From contig NZ_LSYT01000007.1 of the NCBI RefSeq assembly GCF_001602525.1, forward strand, positions 186,001 through 250,000: a stretch of DNA of 64,000 nucleotides, given 5' to 3'. Of this stretch, positions 18,330 through 25,856 are shown piece by piece. The first letter of the stretch is position 1, and each line of letters begins with the position of its first letter. Made by a program: the position numbers and the translations under genes. The notes beneath the pieces are model-generated. The model was given only the letters and a program-made list of their open reading frames with translations, did no database searches and was not told the DNA's origin. This DNA is from Flavobacterium chilense. Its GTDB lineage: Bacteria > Bacteroidota > Bacteroidia > Flavobacteriales > Flavobacteriaceae.

Positions 18330-20525
18330 ATGAATTCAAACGAAATTGAAATACACAAAGAATTAAAGAAGTATTTCGGCTTTAGCCAATTTAAGGGTTT
18401 GCAGGAGCAAGTCATTACAAGTATTTTAAACAAAAAGAATACTTTTGTAATCATGCCTACCGGCGGTGGAAAGTCTCTTTGTTATCAATTACCTGCCTTA
18501 ATTCAGGAAGGAACCGCGATTGTCGTTTCTCCGTTGATAGCTTTGATGAAAAACCAGGTTGATGCAATTCGGAGTCTTTCGTCAGAAAACGGAATTGCTC
18601 ATGTACTGAATTCCTCTCTTACCAAAACAGAAATAGCACAAGTAAAAAAAGACATTACCTCAGGTCTCACGAAACTTTTGTATGTGGCTCCAGAGTCTTT
18701 AACCAAAGAAGAATATGTGGCATTTTTACAAAGTGTGCCTATTTCATTTGTCGCTATTGATGAAGCGCATTGTATTTCAGAATGGGGACACGATTTTAGA
18801 CCTGAATATCGAAACCTGAAAAATATAATAAAGCAATTAGGTCAGGTTCCAATTATTGGACTTACCGCAACTGCAACGCCAAAAGTTCAGGAAGATATTC
18901 TTAAAAATCTGGATATGTCTGATGCCAATACTTTTAAAGCATCATTCAACAGACCGAACTTGTACTACGAAGTTCGCACAAAAACTAAAAATATAGAATC
19001 GGATATTATTCGGTTTATTAAACAACATAAAGGCAAATCCGGTATTATTTACTGTTTGAGCCGTAAAAAAGTAGAATCGATTTCTGAAGTTCTACAAGTT
19101 AACGGAATCAGTGCCGTTCCTTATCATGCAGGTTTAGATGCCAAAACAAGAGCGAAACATCAGGATATGTTTTTGATGGAAGATGTAGATGTTGTAGTTG
19201 CAACAATTGCTTTTGGAATGGGAATCGACAAACCGGATGTTCGTTTTGTAATACATCACGATATTCCAAAATCATTAGAAAGCTATTATCAGGAAACCGG
19301 TCGTGCCGGTCGTGATGGCGGAGAAGGACATTGTTTGGCATACTACTCCTATAAAGATGTAGAAAAACTGGAGAAATTCATGTCTGGCAAACCAGTAGCC
19401 GAACAAGAGATTGGTTTTGCATTGTTGCAGGAAGTTGTGGCTTACGCCGAAACCTCAATGTCACGTAGAAAATTCCTGTTACACTATTTTGGTGAAGAAT
19501 TTGACAGCGAAACTGGCGAAGGTGCAGATATGGATGATAATGTTCGTAATCCTAAACATAAAGTAGAAGCTAAAGAGCAGGTAGTTAAACTGCTTGAAAT
19601 TGTTCGCGATACCAAACATATTTACAAATCAAAAGAAATTGTGTTTACTTTAATAGGTCGTGTAAATGCTGTAATCAAAGCACATAAAACAGATACGCAA
19701 TCCTTTTTTGGATCAGGCTCTGATCATGATGAAAAATATTGGATGGCTTTGCTGCGACAAGTCTTGGTAAGCGGCTATTTGTCAAAAGATATCGAAACCT
19801 ACGGCGTAATAAAAATTACTAAAGAAGGTCTGGATTTTATCAAAAAACCGGTTTCGTTTATGATGTCTGAAGATCATGAATACAGTGAAGCCGATGATGA
19901 AGCAATTGTAACTGCAGGAAAATCATCAGGAACTGCTGATGAAGTTTTGATGGGAATGTTGCGCGAACTGCGTAAAAAAGTAGCTAAGAAATTAGGAGTT
20001 CCGCCATTTGTTGTTTTTCAGGATCCTTCACTTGAAGATATGGCATTAAAATATCCAATTTCATTGACTGAATTATATAATATTCATGGAGTTGGCGAAG
20101 GAAAAGCCAAAAAATATGGAGGAGAATTTGTAGCCTTAATTAGTCGTTATGTTGAAGATAATGATATCATTCGACCAGATGATTTAGTAGTAAAATCTAC
20201 AGGTGTAAATTCAGCCAATAAATTATACATCATTCAGAACATCGACAGAAAATTGCCTTTAAGTGATATTGCTTCTGCAAAAGGATTGACGATGGATGCC
20301 CTGATCAAAGAGATGGAGCAAATTGTATATTCAGGAACCAAATTAAACATTAAATACTGGGTTGATGATATGCTTGATGATGATCAGCAAGAAGAAATTC
20401 ACGATTATTTCATGGAATCAGAATCAGACAAAATCGAAGATGCCCTTAAAGAATTTGATGGCGATTACGATATTGATGAATTGCGTTTAATGCGTATTAA
20501 ATTTATTAGTGAAGTAGCTAATTAA
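18330..20525 (+). CDS. recQ: ATP-dependent DNA helicase RecQ, zinc cysteines missing
   Basis: A 731-residue SF2 3'-5' helicase for recombination and fork repair. Walker A PTGGGKS (43-49), DEAH (144-147), GLTATATP, and motif VI QETGRAGRDG (321-330) are intact. The zinc-binding region after the helicase core is changed: where RecQ usually has CRR...CGNCDxC, this reads MSRRKFLLHYFGEEF...ADMDDN (377-404), with no cysteine. A winged-helix-like part and an HRDC domain (~550-610) follow, then an extra acidic C-terminal tail, making it longer than E. coli RecQ. It is divergent from kdsD. recQ is a confident family call; the zinc site loss may be normal for Flavobacteria. Confidence 0.9.
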   Translation: MNSNEIEIHKELKKYFGFSQFKGLQEQVITSILNKKNTFVIMPTGGGKSLCYQLPALIQEGTAIVVSPLIALMKNQVDAIRSLSSENGIAHVLNSSLTKTEIAQVKKDITSGLTKLLYVAPESLTKEEYVAFLQSVPISFVAIDEAHCISEWGHDFRPEYRNLKNIIKQLGQVPIIGLTATATPKVQEDILKNLDMSDANTFKASFNRPNLYYEVRTKTKNIESDIIRFIKQHKGKSGIIYCLSRKKVESISEVLQVNGISAVPYHAGLDAKTRAKHQDMFLMEDVDVVVATIAFGMGIDKPDVRFVIHHDIPKSLESYYQETGRAGRDGGEGHCLAYYSYKDVEKLEKFMSGKPVAEQEIGFALLQEVVAYAETSMSRRKFLLHYFGEEFDSETGEGADMDDNVRNPKHKVEAKEQVVKLLEIVRDTKHIYKSKEIVFTLIGRVNAVIKAHKTDTQSFFGSGSDHDEKYWMALLRQVLVSGYLSKDIETYGVIKITKEGLDFIKKPVSFMMSEDHEYSEADDEAIVTAGKSSGTADEVLMGMLRELRKKVAKKLGVPPFVVFQDPSLEDMALKYPISLTELYNIHGVGEGKAKKYGGEFVALISRYVEDNDIIRPDDLVVKSTGVNSANKLYIIQNIDRKLPLSDIASAKGLTMDALIKEMEQIVYSGTKLNIKYWVDDMLDDDQQEEIHDYFMESESDKIEDALKEFDGDYDIDELRLMRIKFISEVAN

Positions 20526-20534
20526 TTATAAGTT

Positions 20535-20585
20535 AAATGTGAGATGTTAAATGTATTTTTTGATACAGACATCTCACATTTTTCA
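20535..20585 (+). terminator. Hairpin terminator after recQ
   Basis: A perfect 13-bp inverted repeat, AAATGTGAGATGT (20535-20547) with ACATCTCACATTT (20569-20581), is followed by a T-rich run. It starts 10 bases after the recQ stop and ends before the convergent small gene, so it may serve both. Confidence 0.6.
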
Positions 20586-20594
20586 TTTCACATC

Positions 20595-20834
20595 TTACTC
20601 AGAATAAACTTCCCCACGATGCGGTTTTAAAGTGTCTCTCACCTGAATCATATTCTCATCCGTGACAACCATAAATGCTGTTGCATGCATATCGTTTATA
20701 ATTTTAAATCCTGTAATATTTAAAGGTAGCTTTTCAATTGCTATAAATTCTTTCAGATGAATTTCGTGATGTTCAGCTGTTTTTGCAGAAGCAGGTCCGC
20801 GAAAATCCCAAATCAGTTTTATTTTTCTTGACAT
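20595..20834 (-). CDS. Conserved-looking small hypothetical protein
   Basis: A 79-residue protein starting at the ATG at 20834 (MSRKIKLIWDFRGPASAKTAEHHEIHLKEF). The frame extends 37 codons upstream, but those codons translate intergenic repeat sequence, so I rejected that start. It has no signal peptide or membrane segment and is of mixed alpha/beta composition with two adjacent histidines in HHEIHLKEF. I do not recognise a function. It is convergent with recQ. Confidence 0.6.
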   Translation of the reverse strand: MSRKIKLIWDFRGPASAKTAEHHEIHLKEFIAIEKLPLNITGFKIINDMHATAFMVVTDENMIQVRDTLKPHRGEVYSE

Positions 20835-21141
20835 TGTTTTTAAGGTGCAAAGGTTCAGAGATGCAAAGGTACAAAGTCTGTTTGGAAAATAGGTACTGAG
20901 ATTCTGAGATGCTAAGGTTCTAAGTTTTTTTTTCTGTAGAGACATACTGTAGTGTGTCTAACTATTGTTAAAAGAAAATCTTTTAATCTAAATAAATCAA
21001 GTTTGCTAAAAAATAATTATGCAATCTGCCTAGACTTGTGCTAATCTGCGTGCAAATTTTACGCTAGAGATAAAATCTCATTTTAAAATGTTATTTTTGC
21101 GTCTTCTTTTCATAGAAAGAAAAGCTAATAAATAAGATACA
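20835..21141. repeat. 307-base gene-free stretch with CAAAGG-type and other short repeats
   Basis: Bases 20841-20876 contain iterated words such as GGTGCAAAGGTTCAGAGATG and GCAAAGGTACAAAG; bases 20895-20930 contain a diverged version (GAGATTCTGAGATGCTAAGG). Bases 21027-21062 read AATCTGCCTAGACTTGTGC and AATCTGCGTGCAAATTTTACG, another repeat-like phrase. A related CAAAGG series stands at the window end (63960-63993). No gene is seen here, only a -7 element near 21092 for the next gene. Confidence 0.5.
21092..21099 (+). promoter_or_regulatory. Possible -7 element (TATTTTTG) of the FAD dehydrogenase gene
   Basis: Matches TAnnTTTG and is followed by GC, as at many Bacteroidota promoters, 42 bases before the ATG. 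No good -33 TTG is seen at the usual distance. Confidence 0.4.
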
Positions 21142-22701
21142 ATGCCAAGAGAACTTTTACTTCAGGTAACGCCAGAAATAGCTGCGAACGAATTGCTGCT
21201 AAAAGACTATTTGTCTAAACAAATAAAAGTTTCTCCTGTAGAAATTCAGCACATCTCAATTTTAAAACGTTCAATTGATGCACGTCAGAAAGCTATAAAA
21301 ATCAACCTGAAAGTTCTTATATATTTAAAAGGAGAGCCTTTTCAGGAAACTAAAATTGAGCTTCCTAATTATAAAGATGTTTCATCAGCTCAGGAAGTAA
21401 TTGTAGTTGGGGCAGGACCAGCCGGACTTTTTGCCGCTTTACAATTAATCGAATTAGGCTTAAAGCCAATTGTACTCGAACGTGGAAAAGATGTTCGTGG
21501 CCGCCGACGTGATTTGAAAGCAATAAATGTAGAGCATATTGTAAATGAAGATTCGAATTATTGTTTTGGAGAAGGAGGCGCAGGAACTTATTCTGATGGT
21601 AAATTGTATACACGTTCTAAAAAACGTGGTGATGTAACCCGCATTTTAGAGCTTTTAGTAGCATTTGGTGCTTCAGACGATATTTTGGTCGAAGCGCATC
21701 CGCATATTGGAACAAATAAATTGCCTAAAATTATCGAAGACATCCGAAATAAAATTATAGAATTTGGTGGTCAGGTTTTGTTTGATACCAGGGTTACAGA
21801 TATTTTAGTAAAAAATAATGAAGTTGAAGGTATAGTAACTCAAAACGAAGATAAGATTCTTGCTAATAAATTGATATTAGCAACCGGACATTCGGCGCGA
21901 GATATTTTTGAATTATTAGATAAAAAGAAAATTTTTATTGAGGCAAAACCTTTTGCTTTAGGAGTTCGTGCAGAACATTCGCAGCAGTTAATCGATAGTA
22001 TTCAGTACAGTTGTGATTATCGTGGCGAACATTTACCGCCAGCTCCCTATTCGATTGTAAAACAGGTTAACGGCCGTGGTATGTATTCTTTTTGTATGTG
22101 CCCGGGTGGTGTAATTGCGCCTTGTGCAACAAGTCCGGGCGAGGTGGTTACAAATGGCTGGTCGCCATCTAAACGTGATCAGGCAACGGCAAACTCAGGA
22201 ATTGTTATCGAACTGAAACTGGAAGATTTTAAACCATTTGCAAAATTTGGGGCTTTGGCCGGAATGGAATTCCAAAAAAGTATCGAACAAAAAGCATGGT
22301 ATTTGGCTGGACAAACCCAAAAAGTTCCGGCACAACGAATGGTTGATTTTACACAAAATAAAGTTTCTGCTGATATTCCGAAAACCTCTTATGTTCCCGG
22401 AACAACTTCGGTTGAAATGGGACAGGTTTTTCCGGGATTTTTATCGCAGATTCTGCGTGAAGGTTTTAAAGAATTCGGAAAATCAATGCGTGGTTATTTG
22501 ACCAATGAAGCTATTTTGCATGCACCGGAAAGCCGAACGTCATCGCCAGTGAGAATTCCCAGAGATGCTCAGACTTTACAGCATTTGCAAATAAAAGGAT
22601 TGTATCCTTGTGGAGAAGGAGCCGGATATGCAGGAGGAATTATTTCTGCAGCAATTGATGGTGAAAAATGTGCTTTGATGATTGCTGAATCTTTGAAGTA
22701 G
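21142..22701 (+). CDS. FAD-dependent dehydrogenase (COG2509-type)
   Basis: A 519-residue flavoprotein. After ~85 N-terminal residues forming a small alpha/beta domain, there is a dinucleotide-binding fold VIVVGAGPAGLFAALQLIELG with LERGKDVRGRRRDLKAI. Further marks are NYCFGEGGAGTYSDGKLYTRSKKRG, the second nucleotide strand LILATGHSARDIFELL, MYSFCMCPGGVIAPCATSPGEVVTNGWSPS, and the closing GLYPCGEGAGYAGGIISAAIDG. This order fits the uncharacterised FAD dehydrogenases related to geranylgeranyl-reductase-like oxidoreductases. The natural substrate is not known. It stands alone with its own promoter. Confidence 0.82.
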   Translation: MPRELLLQVTPEIAANELLLKDYLSKQIKVSPVEIQHISILKRSIDARQKAIKINLKVLIYLKGEPFQETKIELPNYKDVSSAQEVIVVGAGPAGLFAALQLIELGLKPIVLERGKDVRGRRRDLKAINVEHIVNEDSNYCFGEGGAGTYSDGKLYTRSKKRGDVTRILELLVAFGASDDILVEAHPHIGTNKLPKIIEDIRNKIIEFGGQVLFDTRVTDILVKNNEVEGIVTQNEDKILANKLILATGHSARDIFELLDKKKIFIEAKPFALGVRAEHSQQLIDSIQYSCDYRGEHLPPAPYSIVKQVNGRGMYSFCMCPGGVIAPCATSPGEVVTNGWSPSKRDQATANSGIVIELKLEDFKPFAKFGALAGMEFQKSIEQKAWYLAGQTQKVPAQRMVDFTQNKVSADIPKTSYVPGTTSVEMGQVFPGFLSQILREGFKEFGKSMRGYLTNEAILHAPESRTSSPVRIPRDAQTLQHLQIKGLYPCGEGAGYAGGIISAAIDGEKCALMIAESLK

Positions 22702-22709
22702 TTTGTTCA

Positions 22710-22740
22710 TTGGTTTGTCATAAAAATAGCACTATATTTG
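22710..22740 (+). promoter_or_regulatory. Bacteroidota-type promoter of the SMI1 gene
   Basis: TTG at 22710-22712 lies 20 bases before TATATTTG at 22733-22740, matching the -33/-7 layout seen at the tRNA genes. It stands 36 bases before the ATG at 22777. Confidence 0.6.
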
Positions 22741-22776
22741 AAGTTTTGGTTATAATATTATTTCGGAATTTCAAAT

Positions 22777-23478
22777 ATGACACTACAAGATATTGAAACA
22801 AAATATGGATTTCAATTCCCCGCTTTATACAAACAACTAGATGCTGATGGCATGCTAAATGTTGGGGAATATGGGCCTGATTGGTATACTTTTGTTTACC
22901 CAACATTAAAAGATAATCCACCGTTGCTTTTGCATTCTTATGATTTTGAATTACTGAATTTAAAATCAGTTGATGAAGAAATAGCTTATATTACTGGTTC
23001 TGATGATTATCGAAACATAGATAAAGAATTTAAGTTTATTCCGTTTGCAAAAAGTGGAGGAGGAGATGACTATTGCTTTTTTCTAAATGGAGGAGATGAT
23101 GCGAATATACCAATAGTTTATGTTTACCATGATGCAAATGAAGTGGATTATCTGGCAAAGAATCTTCAGGATTTTATTTTTAAAATGCTGTTAACCGATA
23201 TGTCAAATCAGGATATTTATAACGAGGTTTCTGATGAAGAGTTTCGAAATGATATTGAATCAGTATTTAAATCTCATCATAAGTACTTAACAGAGGAACA
23301 AAATCGTCTTTTGAGACATATGTTAAAACGGGAGATTATCGATTATGAAATTGTTTTTCCTAACATGAAAGAGCCTGCACGAGGATTATTGACTGATATT
23401 GAACTGAAAAACCTCCTGAATAATATAATTCCTTTTGAAAACATGGATCAGAGTTTTAAATATTCGAGCGAATGGTAA
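22777..23478 (+). CDS. SMI1/KNR4 (SUKH) family protein
   Basis: A 233-residue soluble protein. The N-terminal half fits the SMI1/KNR4 fold: IETKYGFQFPALYKQLDADGM (a helix that lays out the family's L/P-x-x-Y/L pattern), then FIPFAKSGGGDDYCFFLNGGD at ~88-108 and IVYVYHDANEVDYLAKNLQDFIFKML. Many family members are immunity proteins against contact-dependent or polymorphic toxins, but orphan housekeeping members are common in Bacteroidota. The last third (EEQNRLLRHMLKREI) is helical and unassigned. An unrecognised gene follows after 39 bases on the same strand. No toxin gene is seen nearby. Confidence 0.72.
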   Translation: MTLQDIETKYGFQFPALYKQLDADGMLNVGEYGPDWYTFVYPTLKDNPPLLLHSYDFELLNLKSVDEEIAYITGSDDYRNIDKEFKFIPFAKSGGGDDYCFFLNGGDDANIPIVYVYHDANEVDYLAKNLQDFIFKMLLTDMSNQDIYNEVSDEEFRNDIESVFKSHHKYLTEEQNRLLRHMLKREIIDYEIVFPNMKEPARGLLTDIELKNLLNNIIPFENMDQSFKYSSEW

Positions 23479-23517
23479 TAAAGGAAACTTTAAAATAATT
23501 TCTAAAATAAGATTGCA

Positions 23518-24606
23518 ATGGGCTTCTTTTCTATTTTTTTTGGCAGAAACAATGATCCAAAATCAATAATTTCTTTTGATGTTATAGATTCAATTTACGG
23601 ATGCTTATATCATGAGTCAAATAGTATTGAATTTAAAATGAAAGGGATTCATGATTCTGTATCGGTTAATTTATATTCATTTCCGTATTCGCTGGATCAT
23701 GAAGATGGAAGAGCAGAAATCAAGAAAGCAGGTTTTGATAATGCCTATGAAGTTCTAAATGAAGTTTATAAAAAAAACGATATTGGAGTTCTTTCTGATG
23801 AAATTATACAGCAGGGTTTAGAGTATGATTTTATACATATTCAGTTTTATTCAGAACCAAGCCCTGAAGCAAAAAAATATCTTAAGCATGTTCTGAATAA
23901 TTTTATCATTTTCTTTTGCTGTACCAATAGTTTAGAAACAAATGATTTTAAAATTTTATATTCCGGCAGTTATTTTTTAGACTATACAGAAGGTTTGCTG
24001 GGAGCTGAACAGCTGGATGTAAATAAGCCTAAAAACGAAACTCAGGAAATTGGGGTTAAAGATTTTAAATTGGTTTTGCAGGCAATTTGTCAGTATTTAA
24101 ATATCGAAATTCCGGAAAGTGTAGAGCTTCCTTCGCAGGAAAATTTATTGCCGGAAGATGTCGAAGTTACTCAGGAAATTTTTGAGGAGTTTATTGGGTT
24201 GGTTTCAAGAGGAAATGTTGAAGAAAAAGAACTTAAAAAACAATCTAAAAAGCTTTTGAAAAATTTAAAAAAAGAATCAAAAGACTATCACAATATAGTT
24301 GATGGGCATTGGGAATTTTTTGAAAGTATTAATTGTTGGAACAGTGACTGGAAATTTGATCCCGAAGACGCAGAGTATTTTATCTCTGAAATGATTGGTG
24401 AAGATCTTAATTTCGAATATCCGGAAGAAACTTACAGTCATGATTTGTTTCCTTATATACAATCGGCTTTAGAAAAACGTGATCTTGAACTAATGAGTTA
24501 TGATACACATGGAGATAATTATTTGTTTTTTGTCGCCAATAAAAATGATGTTGGCAGAATTTTAGAATTGTCTGAGTTAACAAAAATTGAAGTTGATCAG
24601 TTGTAA
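23518..24606 (+). CDS. Hypothetical two-part protein following the SMI1 gene
   Basis: A 362-residue cytoplasmic-looking protein that I do not recognise with certainty. Residues 1-170 form a beta-rich domain (SIISFDVIDSIYGCLYHESNSIEFKMKG). A charged helical linker (~215-255, VEEKELKKQSKKLLKNLKKESKDY) joins it to a C-terminal domain with NCWNSDWKFDPEDAEYFISEMIGEDL and YIQSALEKRDLELMSYDTHGDNYLFFVANKND. The latter vaguely recalls DUF6630-type proteins; I give that low weight. It may be cotranscribed with the SMI1/KNR4 gene 39 bases upstream. A strong structured element follows. Confidence 0.5.
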   Translation: MGFFSIFFGRNNDPKSIISFDVIDSIYGCLYHESNSIEFKMKGIHDSVSVNLYSFPYSLDHEDGRAEIKKAGFDNAYEVLNEVYKKNDIGVLSDEIIQQGLEYDFIHIQFYSEPSPEAKKYLKHVLNNFIIFFCCTNSLETNDFKILYSGSYFLDYTEGLLGAEQLDVNKPKNETQEIGVKDFKLVLQAICQYLNIEIPESVELPSQENLLPEDVEVTQEIFEEFIGLVSRGNVEEKELKKQSKKLLKNLKKESKDYHNIVDGHWEFFESINCWNSDWKFDPEDAEYFISEMIGEDLNFEYPEETYSHDLFPYIQSALEKRDLELMSYDTHGDNYLFFVANKNDVGRILELSELTKIEVDQL

Positions 24607-24654
24607 ACTAAACTTAGTTGTAATTTGTCTTTTTTGAGAAAAAGGTATAAAAAA

Positions 24655-24718
24655 TGATTGTTTTTTTTGCGTGAGGGATAGGAGCAGTCCGCCGCAGCGG
24701 AGCGGATAGCCCGACAGC
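24655..24718. repeat. GC-rich repeat-like intergenic motif
   Basis: In otherwise AT-rich surroundings, the segment contains GCGTGAGGGATAGGAGC, then a self-complementary TCCGCCGCAGCGGAGCGGA, then GGATAGCCCGACAGC. I believe similar GGGATA...AGCCCGACAGC modules recur between genes in Flavobacterium genomes, but this cannot be verified here. It leads straight into the 21-bp hairpin that follows. Confidence 0.5.
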
Positions 24719-24771
24719 AATATAAAAAGGAGGCGACTAAGCGATTTGCATAGTCGCCTCCTTTTTATATT
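24719..24771. terminator. Perfect 21-bp inverted repeat, likely bidirectional terminator
   Basis: Bases 24719-24739 and 24751-24771 are exact reverse complements around an 11-base loop. The stem has a GC core (GGAGGCGACTA) flanked by AAAAA on one arm and TTTTT on the other, so each direction gives a hairpin followed by a T run. It lies between the convergent 23518-24606 gene and the quinone oxidoreductase gene. Confidence 0.7.
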
Positions 24772-24793
24772 GGTGGCACGCCCAAATTATTAT

Positions 24794-25753
24794 TTATGGA
24801 ATTAAAATGATTTTTCCGGTACTTTTTCGGCTTTCAAGATAATCGTGCGCCAGTTTTCCTTCGGATAATTTAAAGGATGTTGGTTCTGAAAGTGTAATCT
24901 TTCCTTCGATTATCCAATTAAATAACTGACTGGATCTTTTGATTCGTTCTTCTTTTGAATTTAAATAGCTCCATAGATCTCCACCGGTTAGGGTTTTAGA
25001 AGTGTCCATTAGCATTCTTGGATTTACAGGTTCAGGATCTCCGCCAGCCATCCCGAAGAAAACCACCTGACCACATTCTTTGGTAACCTCAAAACTAGTG
25101 GTTAAGGTGCTTCCAATGCTATCGTAAACGACATCTACGCCTTTTGGAATTGTTTTTAATACCTCAGATTTCCAATCGTCATTATATAGAAAAACATGAT
25201 CTGCACCTTTTTCGATAGCGACTTTTGCTTTGTCTGAAGATGAGGTTAAGCCAATGACATTTGCGCCTAATGATTTACTGATTTGTGTTAGAATCTGACC
25301 TACTCCTCCGGCAACAGCATGTATTAGAACCGTTTCTCCCGGAGTTGTTTTATGGCTGTCAGTGGCTAGATATTGTGCTGTTAAACCTTGTAATAAGATT
25401 GCAGCAGCGGTTTCAAAAGAAATGGCTTCAGGTAAAGGAAGCACATGATTAATGTTTACAGCAACCAATTCGGCATTAGCAAAAGGAATATCAGCAAAAG
25501 CTACACGATCTCCAATTTTATATTCGGGATGATTATTGGCATCCACAACAATTCCGGCACCTTCATATCCGGCAATAAAAGGCGGATTTCCTTTTAAATG
25601 ATAGTTTCCTTTTCGTCTGTAAACATCGGCAAAGTTTAATCCGATTGCTTTCATTTCGACCAAAATCTCATCGCTTTTTAATTCAGGATTCGGAATTTCG
25701 ATATATTCTAAAACATCAGAATTTCCGAATGTAGAGAAGGTAAGTGCTTTCAT
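24794..25753 (-). CDS. Zinc-free alcohol dehydrogenase family, quinone oxidoreductase-like
   Basis: A 319-residue medium-chain reductase. It has the GroES-like N-terminal domain (MKAIGLNFADVYRRKGNYHLKGNPPFIAGYEGAG) and a Rossmann domain with VLIHAVAGGVGQILTQISKSLGANVIGLTSS, the AxxGGVG NADPH-binding motif. The zinc-ligand cysteines and the structural zinc loop are absent, which points to NADPH:quinone reductase-type members. KSTGKIILIP is the normal family end. Likely a cytoplasmic NADPH-dependent reductase of quinones or reactive carbonyls. No operon partner is evident. Confidence 0.87.
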   Translation of the reverse strand: MKALTFSTFGNSDVLEYIEIPNPELKSDEILVEMKAIGLNFADVYRRKGNYHLKGNPPFIAGYEGAGIVVDANNHPEYKIGDRVAFADIPFANAELVAVNINHVLPLPEAISFETAAAILLQGLTAQYLATDSHKTTPGETVLIHAVAGGVGQILTQISKSLGANVIGLTSSSDKAKVAIEKGADHVFLYNDDWKSEVLKTIPKGVDVVYDSIGSTLTTSFEVTKECGQVVFFGMAGGDPEPVNPRMLMDTSKTLTGGDLWSYLNSKEERIKRSSQLFNWIIEGKITLSEPTSFKLSEGKLAHDYLESRKSTGKIILIP

Positions 25754-25794
25754 TTTTTAATTAAATTATGGAATACAAAGTACGTGAAAATTCA

Positions 25795-25835
25795 TTTTTT
25801 ACAGCCACAGATTCAAAAAGATTAAATAGATTTTA
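25795..25835. repeat. Repeat-like intergenic phrase
   Basis: ACAGCCACAGATTCAAAAAG followed by ATTAAATAGATTTTATGAAT lies in the 103-base gap upstream of the quinone oxidoreductase gene. CCACAGATT-AAAAAGATTAAA phrases are, as I recall, frequent between genes in Flavobacterium. Only one copy is in this window. Confidence 0.3.
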
Positions 25836-25856
25836 TGAATCGATGGTTTGAAATAA

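Noticed and set aside
18242..18454. N-terminal extension of kdsD in frame upstream of TTG 18241
   Set aside because: The extra 71 residues overlap the recQ start on the opposite strand and do not look like KdsD; the TTG start gives the normal 321 residues.
20835..20945. Upstream part of the small gene at 20595-20834
   Set aside because: These codons translate the CAAAGG-type repeat block, so the start at 20834 was preferred.
22777..24606. Toxin-antitoxin or defence island
   Set aside because: Only an SMI1/KNR4 domain supports this; no toxin, nuclease or effector domain was seen, so it is left as a finding rather than a call.
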